Positions 44,344 to 53,231 of a stretch of 54,978 bases of DNA are shown here, one piece after another. The stretch's first letter is position 1. Each line of letters begins with the position of its first letter. The stretch comes from Negativicutes bacterium (GTDB lineage: Bacteria; Bacillota_C; Negativicutes; Sporomusales_B; JARLHX01): the NCBI GenBank assembly GCA_031292035.1, contig JARLHX010000253.1, positions 1 through 54,978 on the forward strand. Reading direction: 5' to 3'. Under the pieces are notes generated by a model. The model was not told where the DNA came from, searched no databases, and saw only the letters and a program-made list of their open reading frames with translations. The position numbers were made by a program, and so were the translations under genes.

Positions 44344-44652
44344 GTGCCAGCCAGAAAGGAGTGTGCGGGAATTGCCTGGAGCGGCACCGGCAGGATTGTC
44401 AGGGTCACAGTCAGCTTGGACGGAGGCAGTACCTGGCAGGACGCCCGGTTGACCAACAGCCAGCATAGCGAATCTACATGGACCTTTTGGGAATTCCAGT
44501 GGAATGCCGACCGACCCGGGCGGTATGCTATTATGGTCAAAACCGAGGACGCGGAGGGCACCCGACAGCCGTTGCAATCGCCGTGGAATGTCAAAGGGTA
44601 TGGTAACAATGGCATTCATGCAGTCGCTATTACCGTTCCCCGGCCCGAATAG
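44344..44652 (+). pseudogene. Remnant of a sulfite-oxidase-family molybdoenzyme (C-terminal dimerisation domain only)
   Basis: The 102 residues match the Mo-co oxidoreductase dimerisation domain of sulfite oxidases almost from end to end: GIAWSGTGRIVRVTVSLDGG, then WTFWEFQWNADRPGRYAIMV and PWNVKGYGNNGIHAVAITV. The molybdopterin-binding domain that should precede it is missing; a TGA lies in frame 15 bases upstream (44329), and the other two frames upstream do not encode it. No convincing ribosome site precedes the GTG. It therefore looks like the tail of a gene lost by deletion, lying between the BirA sites and glgC. Expression as a small stand-alone protein is possible but less likely. Confidence 0.75.
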
Positions 44653-44940
44653 GTGTTTTGGCCGATTACTAAACCGCAAAAGAGCGGGTTTTTCTTTTGC
44701 TCAGGGTCAGTACAGGGTCATGGTTTTTGCCGGATAGGCATATGTTTTAAAAAGGACGATCTTTCTGGCGAAAATATCCTCTGTTGGCAGGAGAATAGCG
44801 AAAATTCGGTAAAGTTATAAAAGAGGAAAATGAGCTGGGTTATGGCTATTTCTGCCCAGGGACCACGATTGAGACGTAGTTTTGACGGTATTACGCTTTG
44901 TTTGGGAGAAGACTCGGAATTTTAGGAAGGGGGAGACGAA
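44653..44940. other. Intergenic region before glgC
   Basis: About 290 bases with no supported gene. A weak hairpin (CCGC/GCGG at about 44674-44687) followed by GTTTTTCTTTTG may be the old terminator of the lost molybdoenzyme gene. AGGAAGGGGGAG at 44924-44935 is the glgC ribosome site. Confidence 0.45.
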
Positions 44941-46176
44941 GTGAATGTTCTAGGTAATGTTACGCGCAATACGATTGCCATGGTCCTGGCGGGCGGCAAG
45001 GGAGAACGGCTTAGCCCCATTACGATGAACCGGCCGAAGCCTGCTGTTTCTTTTGGAGGAAAGTACAAAATCATTGATTTTGTATTAAGCAATTTGTTCA
45101 ATTCCGGTATCAAAAAGGTGTATATCCTAACCCAATACCGGGCATACCCCTTAAATAAACATATCAAGGAATCGTGGGCCCGCTGGACCGGACTCGGCGA
45201 GTTTTACGACACCATCTCACCGGAAACCAGCAGTGCCAGTGAAGAGTGGTTCAAAGGCACTGCAGATGCCATATTTCAGTTTTTACGTTTTATTGAGTCT
45301 TCTGACGCCGATTATGTGGCGATATTTGGTGGTGACCATATCTATAAGATGGATGTCAGTCAGATGATCAGCTATCATATTTTGAATAAAGCCGATATCA
45401 CGCTGGCGGCGCTAGAAGTTCAGGTGGAAGAGGCCAGGCGGTTCGGTATTTTTTCGGTAGATGAAGATTTCCAGGTGACGGCTTTCACCGAAAAGCCCCA
45501 GGAGCCGGTGACCATTCCCGACAGGGAGACTTGTTTTGCTTCAATGGGCAATTACATCTTTTCCACCCGCAAACTGATCGAAGTGCTGAAAGAGGGCCGG
45601 AAAAAATACGCCGATCTCGACTTCGGCAAGCATGTCATACCGATGATGCTGGACAAGGGCGACCGGGTTTTTGCCTATAACTTTATTGACAATCTGATTC
45701 CGGGTATGAAGCCGGAAGAGAAGGGCTACTGGAAGGACGTCGGCACGATCGACTCTTATTATGATGCCAATATGGATTTGATCAATGTCGTCCCTCAGCT
45801 CAACCTGTACAACTACAAGTGGCCGATCATCACGAATCAGGGCAATTTTCCGCCGGCCAAAACCGTCTTTGACGAGGACGGTCGCCGCGGCCAGAATCTC
45901 AATTCTTATATTTGCGGCGGCTGCATTATCAGCGGCAGCACGGTGCGGCGCTCGATCGTCGGCCCGCGCTGCAAGGTCAACAGCTTCAGCCTGGTGGAAG
46001 ATTCCATCCTGTTTGACAATGTGGAAATTGGCCGTCATGTAAAAATTAAGCGGGCCATCATTGACGAAAATGTCAAAATTCCTGACCGGGCCGAAATCGG
46101 CTACGATCATGACGAAGACCGGAAAAAAGGATATACTGTCACCGATTCCGGGATTGTAGTGGTGACGAAATTATAG
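44941..46176 (+). CDS. glgC: Glucose-1-phosphate adenylyltransferase
   Basis: GlgC makes ADP-glucose from glucose 1-phosphate and ATP, the committed step of bacterial glycogen synthesis. The 411-residue length is standard. The nucleotide-binding loop is [14 protein letters not shown] near residue 16, followed by [20 protein letters not shown], the catalytic aspartate in [10 protein letters not shown] near 136, substrate-binding FTEKP near 182, and a left-handed beta-helix C-domain. GGAAGGGGGAG precedes the GTG start. It is first in a run with phosphoglucomutase (55 bp downstream); glgA, glgB and glgD are not in the window. Confidence 0.95.
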   Translation: MNVLGNVTRNTIAMVLAGGKGERLSPITMNRPKPAVSFGGKYKIIDFVLSNLFNSGIKKVYILTQYRAYPLNKHIKESWARWTGLGEFYDTISPETSSASEEWFKGTADAIFQFLRFIESSDADYVAIFGGDHIYKMDVSQMISYHILNKADITLAALEVQVEEARRFGIFSVDEDFQVTAFTEKPQEPVTIPDRETCFASMGNYIFSTRKLIEVLKEGRKKYADLDFGKHVIPMMLDKGDRVFAYNFIDNLIPGMKPEEKGYWKDVGTIDSYYDANMDLINVVPQLNLYNYKWPIITNQGNFPPAKTVFDEDGRRGQNLNSYICGGCIISGSTVRRSIVGPRCKVNSFSLVEDSILFDNVEIGRHVKIKRAIIDENVKIPDRAEIGYDHDEDRKKGYTVTDSGIVVVTKL

Positions 46177-46231
46177 TGCTCTCAAAAAAGTAATTTTCGG
46201 GATTAGCCCTGGAATGTGGAGGTGTATCATT

Positions 46232-47884
46232 GTGCCCATTCATCCTTTGGCCGGAAAGAAAGCCCCCCAGTCCATTTTGGTCAACATACCCCGCCTGATT
46301 AGCGCCTACTATATCAACCGGCCGGATAGTAGCCAACCGTCGCAGCAAGTCGCCTTTGGCACGTCGGGACACCGCGGCAGCTCGCTGAAGGGCAGTTTTA
46401 ACGAAGACCATATCTACGCCATCACCCAAGCCATCTGCGATTACCGCCGCGAGCAGAAAATAACCGGCCCGCTCTATATCGGCTTTGACACCCACGCCTT
46501 GTCCGAGCCGGCGTTCATCTCGGCGCTGGAGGTGTTGGCAGCTAACGGCGTAGAGACCCGGATGGCCAAGGATATGAACTATACGCCGACGCCGGGAATC
46601 TCCCGGGCGATTTTAGCGTACAACCAAGGCCGGCGCGAGGGCTTTGCCGACGGCATCGTGATTACACCGTCTCACAATCCGCCTGACAACGGCGGTATCA
46701 AGTACAATCCGCCCAATGGGGGGCCGGCAGATACCGGTGTCACCAAGTGGATCGCCGACCGGGCCAACGCATTTTTGAAAGTGGGCAATCGCGACGTCAA
46801 GCGGATGATTTACGAAAAAGCTCTCAAAGCCGCCAATGTTCGCGAATATGACTTCGTCACTGCCTATGTCCAGGAACTCGGGAATATCCTCGACATGGCA
46901 GCTATTAAAGCCGCTGGTCTTAAATTGGGGGCCGATGCCCTTGGCGGAGCCGGTCTCGGCTACTGGGAACCGATCGCGGCAACCTACGGCATTAATATCG
47001 AACTCCTCAACGGCTATCCTGACCCCACCTTCAGCTTCATGAATGTGGACAGCGACGGCAAAATCCGCATGGATTGCTCATCACCTTACGCCATGGCTGG
47101 GCTAATTGATTTAAAAGACAAATATGATCTTGCCTTCGGCAACGATCCTGACTTTGACCGGCACGGCATCGTTACCCGCAGCGCCGGATTGATGAATCCC
47201 AATCATTATCTGGCTGTCGCCATTCATTATCTCTTCCAGGACCGCAGTGGCTGGAGGAAGGATGCGGCTATCGGCAAAACGCTGGTCAGTTCCTCAATGA
47301 TCGACCGCATCGCCGTGGCTCTCGGCCGGAGACTGGCTGAGGTTCCGGTGGGCTTCAAGTGGTTTGTCGACGGTCTGGTGGATGGGTCGCTGGGGTTTGG
47401 CGGCGAAGAGAGCGCCGGGGCATCTTTTCTCAAAAAAGACGGGACGGTCTGGACTACCGACAAGGATGGGATTATTCTTTGTCTGCTGGCGGCGGAAATC
47501 ACGGCAAAAACCGGGCGGGACCCAGGGCAGCATTATCAGGATTTGACGGCGCGATTCGGGACACCGGTTTATGAACGCATAGACGCCGTCGCCAATTCCG
47601 ACCAAAAGGCGGTGCTGGCAAAGTTGTCGGCTGAGCAGGTAACGGCAGATACACTGGCCGGGGAGGCGATTACCGCCAAGCTGACCAAAGCGCCGAGCAA
47701 CCAGGCTGATATCGGCGGTCTGAAGGTCTGCACCGAAAATGGTTGGTTTGCGGCCCGTCCTTCCGGCACGGAGGACGTATATAAGATTTATGCCGAAAGT
47801 TTTAGAGGCGAGGTCCATCTGAAACAGATTCAAGAGGAAGCAAAGAAAATTGTGAGCGATACATTTGCCGCCGCCGGGGTGTAA
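46232..47884 (+). CDS. pgm: Phosphoglucomutase (alpha-D-glucose type)
   Basis: It interconverts glucose 6-phosphate and glucose 1-phosphate, the substrate of GlgC just upstream. The 550-residue length fits the E. coli Pgm type. The phospho-serine loop is GTSGHRGSS near residue 45, with [19 protein letters not shown] substrate segment ([19 protein letters not shown] near 150), the Mg loop DPDFDRHG near 306, the sugar-recognition GEESAG near 391 and the phosphate clamp [10 protein letters not shown] near 508. GTG 46232 follows GGAGG at nine bases; an in-frame ATG at 46214 overlaps that site. The ptsI gene follows 42 bp later. Confidence 0.95.
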   Translation: MPIHPLAGKKAPQSILVNIPRLISAYYINRPDSSQPSQQVAFGTSGHRGSSLKGSFNEDHIYAITQAICDYRREQKITGPLYIGFDTHALSEPAFISALEVLAANGVETRMAKDMNYTPTPGISRAILAYNQGRREGFADGIVITPSHNPPDNGGIKYNPPNGGPADTGVTKWIADRANAFLKVGNRDVKRMIYEKALKAANVREYDFVTAYVQELGNILDMAAIKAAGLKLGADALGGAGLGYWEPIAATYGINIELLNGYPDPTFSFMNVDSDGKIRMDCSSPYAMAGLIDLKDKYDLAFGNDPDFDRHGIVTRSAGLMNPNHYLAVAIHYLFQDRSGWRKDAAIGKTLVSSSMIDRIAVALGRRLAEVPVGFKWFVDGLVDGSLGFGGEESAGASFLKKDGTVWTTDKDGIILCLLAAEITAKTGRDPGQHYQDLTARFGTPVYERIDAVANSDQKAVLAKLSAEQVTADTLAGEAITAKLTKAPSNQADIGGLKVCTENGWFAARPSGTEDVYKIYAESFRGEVHLKQIQEEAKKIVSDTFAAAGV

Positions 47885-47926
47885 CTCCGCTTGTGCGGGG
47901 GCATTGCAAGCAGGGGAGGACTAGGA

Positions 47927-49663
47927 TTGATCATCAGCGGAATCCCTGGTTCGCAGGGAATTGCGATCGGTAAGGCGGTTATCTATGCCGGGGGCAGACC
48001 GGTGATTGACAGGCAGGCAATTTCGCCGGACCAGGCGGAGGGCGAACAGCAAAAATTGCTGCAGGCGGTAGAAGCATCGAAAGAACAATTAAGCTGTATC
48101 CGCTGCCAGGCAATGCAAGAGGCTGGTGAGGAATCTGCTGCCATTTTTGACGCCCATATCGCGATGCTGGATGATCCGGCGTTGTTAGATGATATCAAGG
48201 GTTTGATTGAGTGCGAATGCTGCACGGCGGCGTGCGCTGCCGAGACGGTCATCGCGCAGTTCAGCGAATTGTTTGAGGCCATGGAAGACGAATATATGAA
48301 GGAAAGGGCAGCCGATATCAGGGATATCGGCAATCGGCTGCTGCGCAATCTCACGGGGAACGGCCCTGAAAATTTGGACGCGATGGAGGGCGAGGTCATC
48401 GTGATTGCTCATGATCTGACTCCTTCGGATACTCTTGCTATGGATAAGACCCATGTCCGGGGGTTTGCGGCCAACATCGGCGGCAAAACCTCGCATGCGG
48501 CCATCCTTGCCAGAACACTGGGAATCCCGGCGGTGCTGGGACTGGGCGATGCGACAGAGAAAGTAACCAGTGGCCAAGTTGTTGTGCTCGATGGGACCAC
48601 CGGCGTCCTGATCGTAGCGCCTGACGAAAGCCAACTGGCCGAATACCGGCAGCGGCAAAAAGCAAGCTGCGACAAAGAGCAGCAATTACAGCAACTCATT
48701 TCACTGCCGGCAGTCACCACTGACGGGAGACGGGTGGAAATCGCCGCCAATATCGGCACTCCGCAGGATGTGGCGGCAGTGATCGCCAACGGAGGGGAAG
48801 GGGTCGGCCTTTTTCGCACCGAGTTTTTGTACATGGGTCGCGCGCATCTGCCAAGCGAAGAGGAGCAATATACCGCTTACAAGAGCGTCCTCGAGGGATT
48901 GGACGGGCGTCCGGTTATTATTCGTACGCTGGATATCGGTGGCGACAAGGAACTGGCTTGTTTTTCATTTCCCCGGGAGGCAAATCCTTTTCTGGGATGG
49001 CGGGCCATCCGCTTTTGTCTGGCAGAACGGGACATTTTCAAAACCCAGCTTAAAGCCATTCTTCGAGCCAGCATTTTCGGCAATGCGCTAATCATGTATC
49101 CGATGATTTCCGGCGTTGATGAAGTGTGGGCGGCCAACGCCGTTTTGGCAGAGGCGAAAGAGGAGCTCCGCGTAGCCGGAGTGCCTTTTGCCCAAGACAT
49201 TCCGGTCGGCATCATGGTGGAAATCCCTTCGGCCGCGATCACTGCCGATATCATCGCTCCGCATGTCGACTTTTTCAGCATTGGGACCAATGACTTGTGC
49301 CAGTATACCCTGGCGGTCGACCGAATGAACGAAAAAATCGGCGATCTCTACCAACCACTCCACCCCGCAGTGTTGCGCCTGATAAAAAATGTCGTGGAGG
49401 TGGCAAGGCGAAACGGTAAATTTACCGGCATGTGTGGCGAAATGGCCGGAGACCCGATGGCAACCATCATTCTCTTGGGACTAGGGTTGGATGAATTTAG
49501 TATGAGTGCTTCGGCCATGCTCAGGATCAAAAAAATTATTACCAGTGTTTCTTATCAGCAGGCCCAGAAGATTGCGACTGAGGCGCTGGCGATGGCGACA
49601 CCGGCCCAAATCAACGAATACGCTGCAAAAAAGTTGTGCGAACTGGGGCTGAGCGACCTCTAA
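47927..49663 (+). CDS. ptsI: Phosphoenolpyruvate-protein phosphotransferase (PTS enzyme I)
   Basis: Enzyme I takes phosphate from phosphoenolpyruvate and passes it to HPr. With TTG 47927 as start (GGGGAGGA six bases upstream) the protein is 578 residues, near the family norm; an in-frame GTG at 47891 would add 12. It begins with ISGIPGSQGIAIGKA. The phospho-histidine is in GGKTSHAAILARTLGIPAV near 189, the PEP-binding arginines are in GVGLFRTEFLYM near 295, and the catalytic cysteine is in GMCGEMAGD near 502. No HPr or sugar EII gene lies beside it; the HPr at 18519 in the dha operon is the only one in the window, so this enzyme may energise dihydroxyacetone phosphorylation. Confidence 0.94.
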   Translation: MIISGIPGSQGIAIGKAVIYAGGRPVIDRQAISPDQAEGEQQKLLQAVEASKEQLSCIRCQAMQEAGEESAAIFDAHIAMLDDPALLDDIKGLIECECCTAACAAETVIAQFSELFEAMEDEYMKERAADIRDIGNRLLRNLTGNGPENLDAMEGEVIVIAHDLTPSDTLAMDKTHVRGFAANIGGKTSHAAILARTLGIPAVLGLGDATEKVTSGQVVVLDGTTGVLIVAPDESQLAEYRQRQKASCDKEQQLQQLISLPAVTTDGRRVEIAANIGTPQDVAAVIANGGEGVGLFRTEFLYMGRAHLPSEEEQYTAYKSVLEGLDGRPVIIRTLDIGGDKELACFSFPREANPFLGWRAIRFCLAERDIFKTQLKAILRASIFGNALIMYPMISGVDEVWAANAVLAEAKEELRVAGVPFAQDIPVGIMVEIPSAAITADIIAPHVDFFSIGTNDLCQYTLAVDRMNEKIGDLYQPLHPAVLRLIKNVVEVARRNGKFTGMCGEMAGDPMATIILLGLGLDEFSMSASAMLRIKKIITSVSYQQAQKIATEALAMATPAQINEYAAKKLCELGLSDL

Positions 49664-49689
49664 CATTGGGATCGCTGAAAAGGGTTTCC

Positions 49690-49711
49690 AGCCTCTCCGA
49701 AGGGAGAGGCT
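49690..49711 (+). terminator. Terminator after ptsI
   Basis: AGCCTCTCC (49690-49698) pairs with GGAGAGGCT (49703-49711) around a 4-base loop, followed by TTCTTG. Confidence 0.8.
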
Positions 49712-49858
49712 TTCTTGCTGTTATGGCTAATCAGGCGGGCGGGCGACAGGGCGTAGCAGGTAATGAAATTATTGACAGTAATGTGTCATATAGGGAGGGC
49801 TTTTGTAAACAAATAGCGAATTTCGTCTAAGGGATACCAACAGGATGGCGGTGGATGG

Positions 49859-50746
49859 ATGGGCCACAGGACAATCGCAGTCTGCATACTATGTCTGCTC
49901 CTGGCAACAACCTTGCTGGGCTGCGGCCAAAATACAACGCCGATCACGGCCAAAACGGTCTTTGACGGTGACTTTGATTTCACCGGTGCCAATCCGCCGC
50001 AAGTCAAGGTGGGTGAGCGGATTCCAGTTTATTTTAACTTCGCCAACAAAGGGCTGAGCCCGGTGCTCGCCCTGAATGTGCGCTTTTTAAATCTCCCTGT
50101 TGGCAGCAAAGTGATTCCTGCTGAGGACTGGGGTGTGATGGAGTTTGCTCCGCAAGTGGGTACTCTGCTGACCAGTACGACCATTAATTTGAAAAGAAAT
50201 ACCAGTCTAGGCTGTCGGTTCGAAATGTCGTTCGACCTGCCTGGCGTATACCAGATTCAGTTGCAGCCGATGGTGCTGACAGACGCCTGGAAAATCAGCG
50301 GCACATACATCCTGAATATTGTTGTGGAAGATACTCCCGAAGCTCAGGCTAACCGCTGGCAGCAGTTGGACCGTCTGCAAAAGCAGGGGCTTGTTGCCGA
50401 ACTGAGTGCCAAGATCAACAAGAATGATTTTGAACGAGACAGCCTGTCGGCTGAAATATCCGACCTCAACCGGCGGATAGAAGGCGAGAAGGCGGCCCTG
50501 GCGGGCCAGGAGAATGAGCGTGCCCGCGTGGCCGCATTGAAAACCAGTCAAAAAGGCTCGAACGGAGCAGCTTCTACTGATTATGACGTAGATACCAAAA
50601 GCTATGAACAGGATAGTAAAAATACCAGAGACCGGATCGTGCAATGGCAGCAGACTGTGACCAAAGATCAGCGGCGGCTGCAAGAGTTGGCGGTGGAAAA
50701 AGAAGGATTAGTCAAACAAAGAAAAGTCTTGGAACCCGGTCAGTAA
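49859..50746 (+). CDS. Putative lipoprotein with C-terminal coiled coil, unknown function
   Basis: The 295-residue protein starts with a lipoprotein signal peptide (LLLATTLLGCG, lipobox cysteine near residue 22). Residues 40-155 look like an immunoglobulin-like beta domain of the kind that mediates extracellular contacts (VGERIPVYFNFANKGLSPVL, FEMSFDLPGVYQIQLQPMVL). Residues 170-295 are highly charged and helical (DSLSAEISDLNRRIEGEKAA, RIVQWQQTVTKDQRRLQELA), a probable coiled coil. I do not recognise the family. The ribosome site is weak (GGTGG). It is a single gene between terminators at 49690 and 50778, so its neighbours say little; an envelope-spanning or adhesive role is possible. Confidence 0.7.
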   Translation: MGHRTIAVCILCLLLATTLLGCGQNTTPITAKTVFDGDFDFTGANPPQVKVGERIPVYFNFANKGLSPVLALNVRFLNLPVGSKVIPAEDWGVMEFAPQVGTLLTSTTINLKRNTSLGCRFEMSFDLPGVYQIQLQPMVLTDAWKISGTYILNIVVEDTPEAQANRWQQLDRLQKQGLVAELSAKINKNDFERDSLSAEISDLNRRIEGEKAALAGQENERARVAALKTSQKGSNGAASTDYDVDTKSYEQDSKNTRDRIVQWQQTVTKDQRRLQELAVEKEGLVKQRKVLEPGQ

Positions 50747-50777
50747 ATAAAGATGGCTGTCTGATTGGCATAACATG

Positions 50778-50807
50778 CTCCCGCCCTTGTTGCTGCGGGA
50801 GTTTTTT
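50778..50807 (+). terminator. Rho-independent terminator after lipoprotein gene
   Basis: CTCCCGC (50778-50784) pairs with GCGGGAG (50795-50801) around a 10-base loop, followed by six Ts (50802-50807). The 170 bases from there to the glf start hold no supported gene. Confidence 0.88.
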
Positions 50808-50980
50808 CATGACCGATATTTTTGTGGCAAGACGGGGGCGCGATCCAAGACAACCTGCGGAGATGCCGCTGAGGGCCGCTTTTGTCGGGAGAGGGAGTAG
50901 CCGGAAAGGGCATATTCAGAAGGAACTTGCCATACGAATCGAGAAGAGTTTATAACTAACTTATAAAAAGCAGGGGTATA

Positions 50981-52099
50981 ATGTCAGATTACGATGCTAT
51001 TGTTGTAGGAGCCGGTTTGGCCGGCGCTACGGCGGCCAATCTTTTGGCCGACCGCGGTCTTCGGGTGCTGATTGTCGAAAAACGCCAGCATCTTGCGGGG
51101 AATTGCTTTGATTTTAAAAGCGCTGATAATATCACGATTCATCGCTATGGGCCGCACATCTTTCATACTGATGCTGCTGCTGTTTGGCAGTACCTGAACC
51201 GCTTTGGCCGGTTTCATGATTATCAGCACCGGGTCTTGAGCTATGTCAACGGCGAATATCTGCCCTTCCCGATTAATTTAGATACTGTCAACCATGTATT
51301 CGGGACCAACTTGACTTCATCGGAGCTGGCCGAGTTTTTTCGTTGTGAAGTAGAAAGCGCGACGTTTAATTTGCCGGTTCAAAATTTTCGCGACGCGGTG
51401 GTTTCACAAGTCGGCGAAAGGCTGTATGAACTATTCTTCAAAAACTACACCCGCAAGCAGTGGCAGGAAGATCCTGAAAAAATCGCCGCTGAGGTGGCGC
51501 TCAGAATTCCGGTCCGGTTTGATCGGGATGACCGCTATTTTGGCGATCGGTTTCAAGGGATTCCCCAGGAAGGATACACTCAGCTTGTGGCAAAGATGCT
51601 GGAACACGACAATATTACCTTGTCGCTGGGGGTCGATTATCTTGCCGTGAAGGAGCGCTGGCCGACCGCTTTGGTTGTTTATACCGGGAAGCTGGATGCT
51701 TTTTTCGGTTGCCGCTATGGCGAGCTTGGCTACCGTTCGGTCGCCCTGCGGTTTGAAAACTTGGACTGTGAGTACTACCAACCTGCCGCGGTTGTAAATT
51801 ACCCCAATGATTATGAATGGACACGAACAACAGAATTCAAGTATTTTCTCGCTGAGAAGGCCGCGAAAACTACGGTGTTGTTCGAACATCCTTCCGCCGA
51901 GGGGGAGCCCTTTTATGTTACGCTGACCGCAGAGAATATCAGGAAAAGGGCATGTTATCTCGAGGATGTGCGCAACCTGGAAGCAACGGGAAGGTACTTG
52001 TTTGTCGGGCGGCTTGCCGAATACAGATATTACAATATGGATCAAGTGGTTGCTGCCGCCATGGAGAAAATTGCTGCTTGGAGTAGAGTATATGGATGA
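50981..52099 (+). CDS. glf: UDP-galactopyranose mutase
   Basis: This flavoenzyme interconverts UDP-galactopyranose and UDP-galactofuranose, the donor for galactofuranose in surface glycans. The 372-residue length is normal. The FAD-binding motif is VVGAGLAGATAANLLADRG near residue 6, followed by the diagnostic HRYGPHIFHTD near 55. Later family segments include YTRKQWQEDPEKIAAEV near 155, QGIPQEGYTQL and GRLAEYRYYNMDQ near the end. AAGCAGGGG lies before the ATG. Its end overlaps the GtrA-like start by eight bases, so it heads a four-gene glycan operon. Confidence 0.95.
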   Translation: MSDYDAIVVGAGLAGATAANLLADRGLRVLIVEKRQHLAGNCFDFKSADNITIHRYGPHIFHTDAAAVWQYLNRFGRFHDYQHRVLSYVNGEYLPFPINLDTVNHVFGTNLTSSELAEFFRCEVESATFNLPVQNFRDAVVSQVGERLYELFFKNYTRKQWQEDPEKIAAEVALRIPVRFDRDDRYFGDRFQGIPQEGYTQLVAKMLEHDNITLSLGVDYLAVKERWPTALVVYTGKLDAFFGCRYGELGYRSVALRFENLDCEYYQPAAVVNYPNDYEWTRTTEFKYFLAEKAAKTTVLFEHPSAEGEPFYVTLTAENIRKRACYLEDVRNLEATGRYLFVGRLAEYRYYNMDQVVAAAMEKIAAWSRVYG

Positions 52100-52493
52100 G
52101 GTTCGGGCTTTGTATGCGAAAAACGAACATTTTATAAAATATTCGCTGATCGGTTGTGTAGGGGTAAGCTTGGATATGGTTTCTTTTGTCGTTCTGAGCC
52201 ATATACTTTTTTGGCCCTACCAGTTGGCAAATGCCGCCAGTGTTAGTGTGGGCATAACGAATAATTTTTTTTTCAACGCCTTTTTTAACTTTGGAACTAC
52301 CGACAGATTGCTGAAGCGGTATTTTCGTTTTTATTCGGTCGGTATGATCGGACTGGTGTTGAGCGCCGGTTTGCTATACATCTTTATCGAAATGGCCTTG
52401 TTGAACAAAGTGCTGGCAAAGGCTTTGTGCATTGTGATCGTGGCGCTGGTCCAGTTTAATTTGAACAAAAAATACACGTTTAAGGAAGTCTAA
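52092..52493 (+). CDS. GtrA-like membrane protein
   Basis: The 133-residue protein has four hydrophobic helices and the GtrA pattern: an N-terminal FIKYSLIGCVGVSLDMVSFV, a second-helix region with NNFFFNAFFNF, and a C-terminal basic NLNKKYTFK. Family members are thought to flip polyprenyl-phosphate-linked sugars across the membrane. ATG 52092 overlaps the glf stop (ATGGATGA), and its own TAA is directly followed by the ATG of the GT2 gene. The order GtrA-GT2-membrane glycosyltransferase recalls the gtrABC glucosylation cassettes of phage and bacterial serotype conversion. Confidence 0.9.
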   Translation: MDEVRALYAKNEHFIKYSLIGCVGVSLDMVSFVVLSHILFWPYQLANAASVSVGITNNFFFNAFFNFGTTDRLLKRYFRFYSVGMIGLVLSAGLLYIFIEMALLNKVLAKALCIVIVALVQFNLNKKYTFKEV

Positions 52494-53231
52494 ATGGATA
52501 AATTATTTATTGTTATACCGGCTTATAATGAAACGGAAAATATCTGCGCCGTTGTCGAAGAGTGGCACCCAGTCGTGGCGGGGGCCGGGGCGGAGAGCAG
52601 GCTGGTTTTATTTAACGACGGCAGCAAAGATAATACTTATGCCATTGCCGTCAGCCTGAAAGAACGCTATCCACAGCTTGAGGTTGTCGACAAACCCAAT
52701 TCCGGTCATGGCCCGACCTGTCTTTATGCGTATCGCCATGCGTTGGCCGCCGGGGCGGACTATATTTTTCAGACCGATTCGGACGGGCAGACCTGCCCGG
52801 AAGACTTTGGACGGTTTTGGCAGCTGCGTTCCGAGCATCCTTTTATTATTGGTACAAGGCAGGGCAGGCAGGACGGTTTTTCGCGAAAGGTGGTTACGGT
52901 GGTACTGCAAATGGTGCTGCTGGCAATATTCGGCGCCTATGTCCGGGATGCAAACACGCCTTTTCGGCTGATGAACGCAAAAGTTTTACCGCTCTATCTG
53001 GCTCAAATCCCGCCAGACTTCTTTTTGGGGAATGTGCTCCTAAGTGTTGCTGCTGTCAAACGGGGCGAGAATATAAAGTGGCTGCCGATCACCTTCAAAC
53101 CACGGCAAGGCGGGGAAAATTCACTGAATTTGCGTAAAATATTTTTGATAGGGATCAAGGCGGTGCGCGAGCTCAGACACTTTATGCAGGATAACAAGGC
53201 ATTTCTCAAGCGGGGCCGATTGGAATGTTAA
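52494..53231 (+). CDS. Family 2 glycosyltransferase (DPM1/GtrB-like)
   Basis: The 245-residue GT-A enzyme has IVIPAYNETENICAVVEEW at the N-terminus, the nucleotide-binding LFNDGSKDNT near residue 40, and the metal-binding DSD motif in FQTDSDGQTCPEDF near 98, followed by GTRQGRQDG. A hydrophobic stretch (VLQMVLLAIFGAYV near 140) could touch the membrane, but the two C-terminal membrane helices of classical GtrB are absent. Such enzymes load a sugar onto polyprenyl phosphate. It abuts the GtrA-like gene and overlaps the next gene by seven bases. The sugar could be galactose or galactofuranose, given glf, but this is inference. Confidence 0.88.
   Translation: MDKLFIVIPAYNETENICAVVEEWHPVVAGAGAESRLVLFNDGSKDNTYAIAVSLKERYPQLEVVDKPNSGHGPTCLYAYRHALAAGADYIFQTDSDGQTCPEDFGRFWQLRSEHPFIIGTRQGRQDGFSRKVVTVVLQMVLLAIFGAYVRDANTPFRLMNAKVLPLYLAQIPPDFFLGNVLLSVAAVKRGENIKWLPITFKPRQGGENSLNLRKIFLIGIKAVRELRHFMQDNKAFLKRGRLEC

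Noticed and set aside
44244..44468. An open frame overlapping the sulfite-oxidase remnant in a different frame.
   Set aside because: It does not continue the molybdoenzyme sequence and has no domain signal; the domain is read in the frame of 44344-44652.
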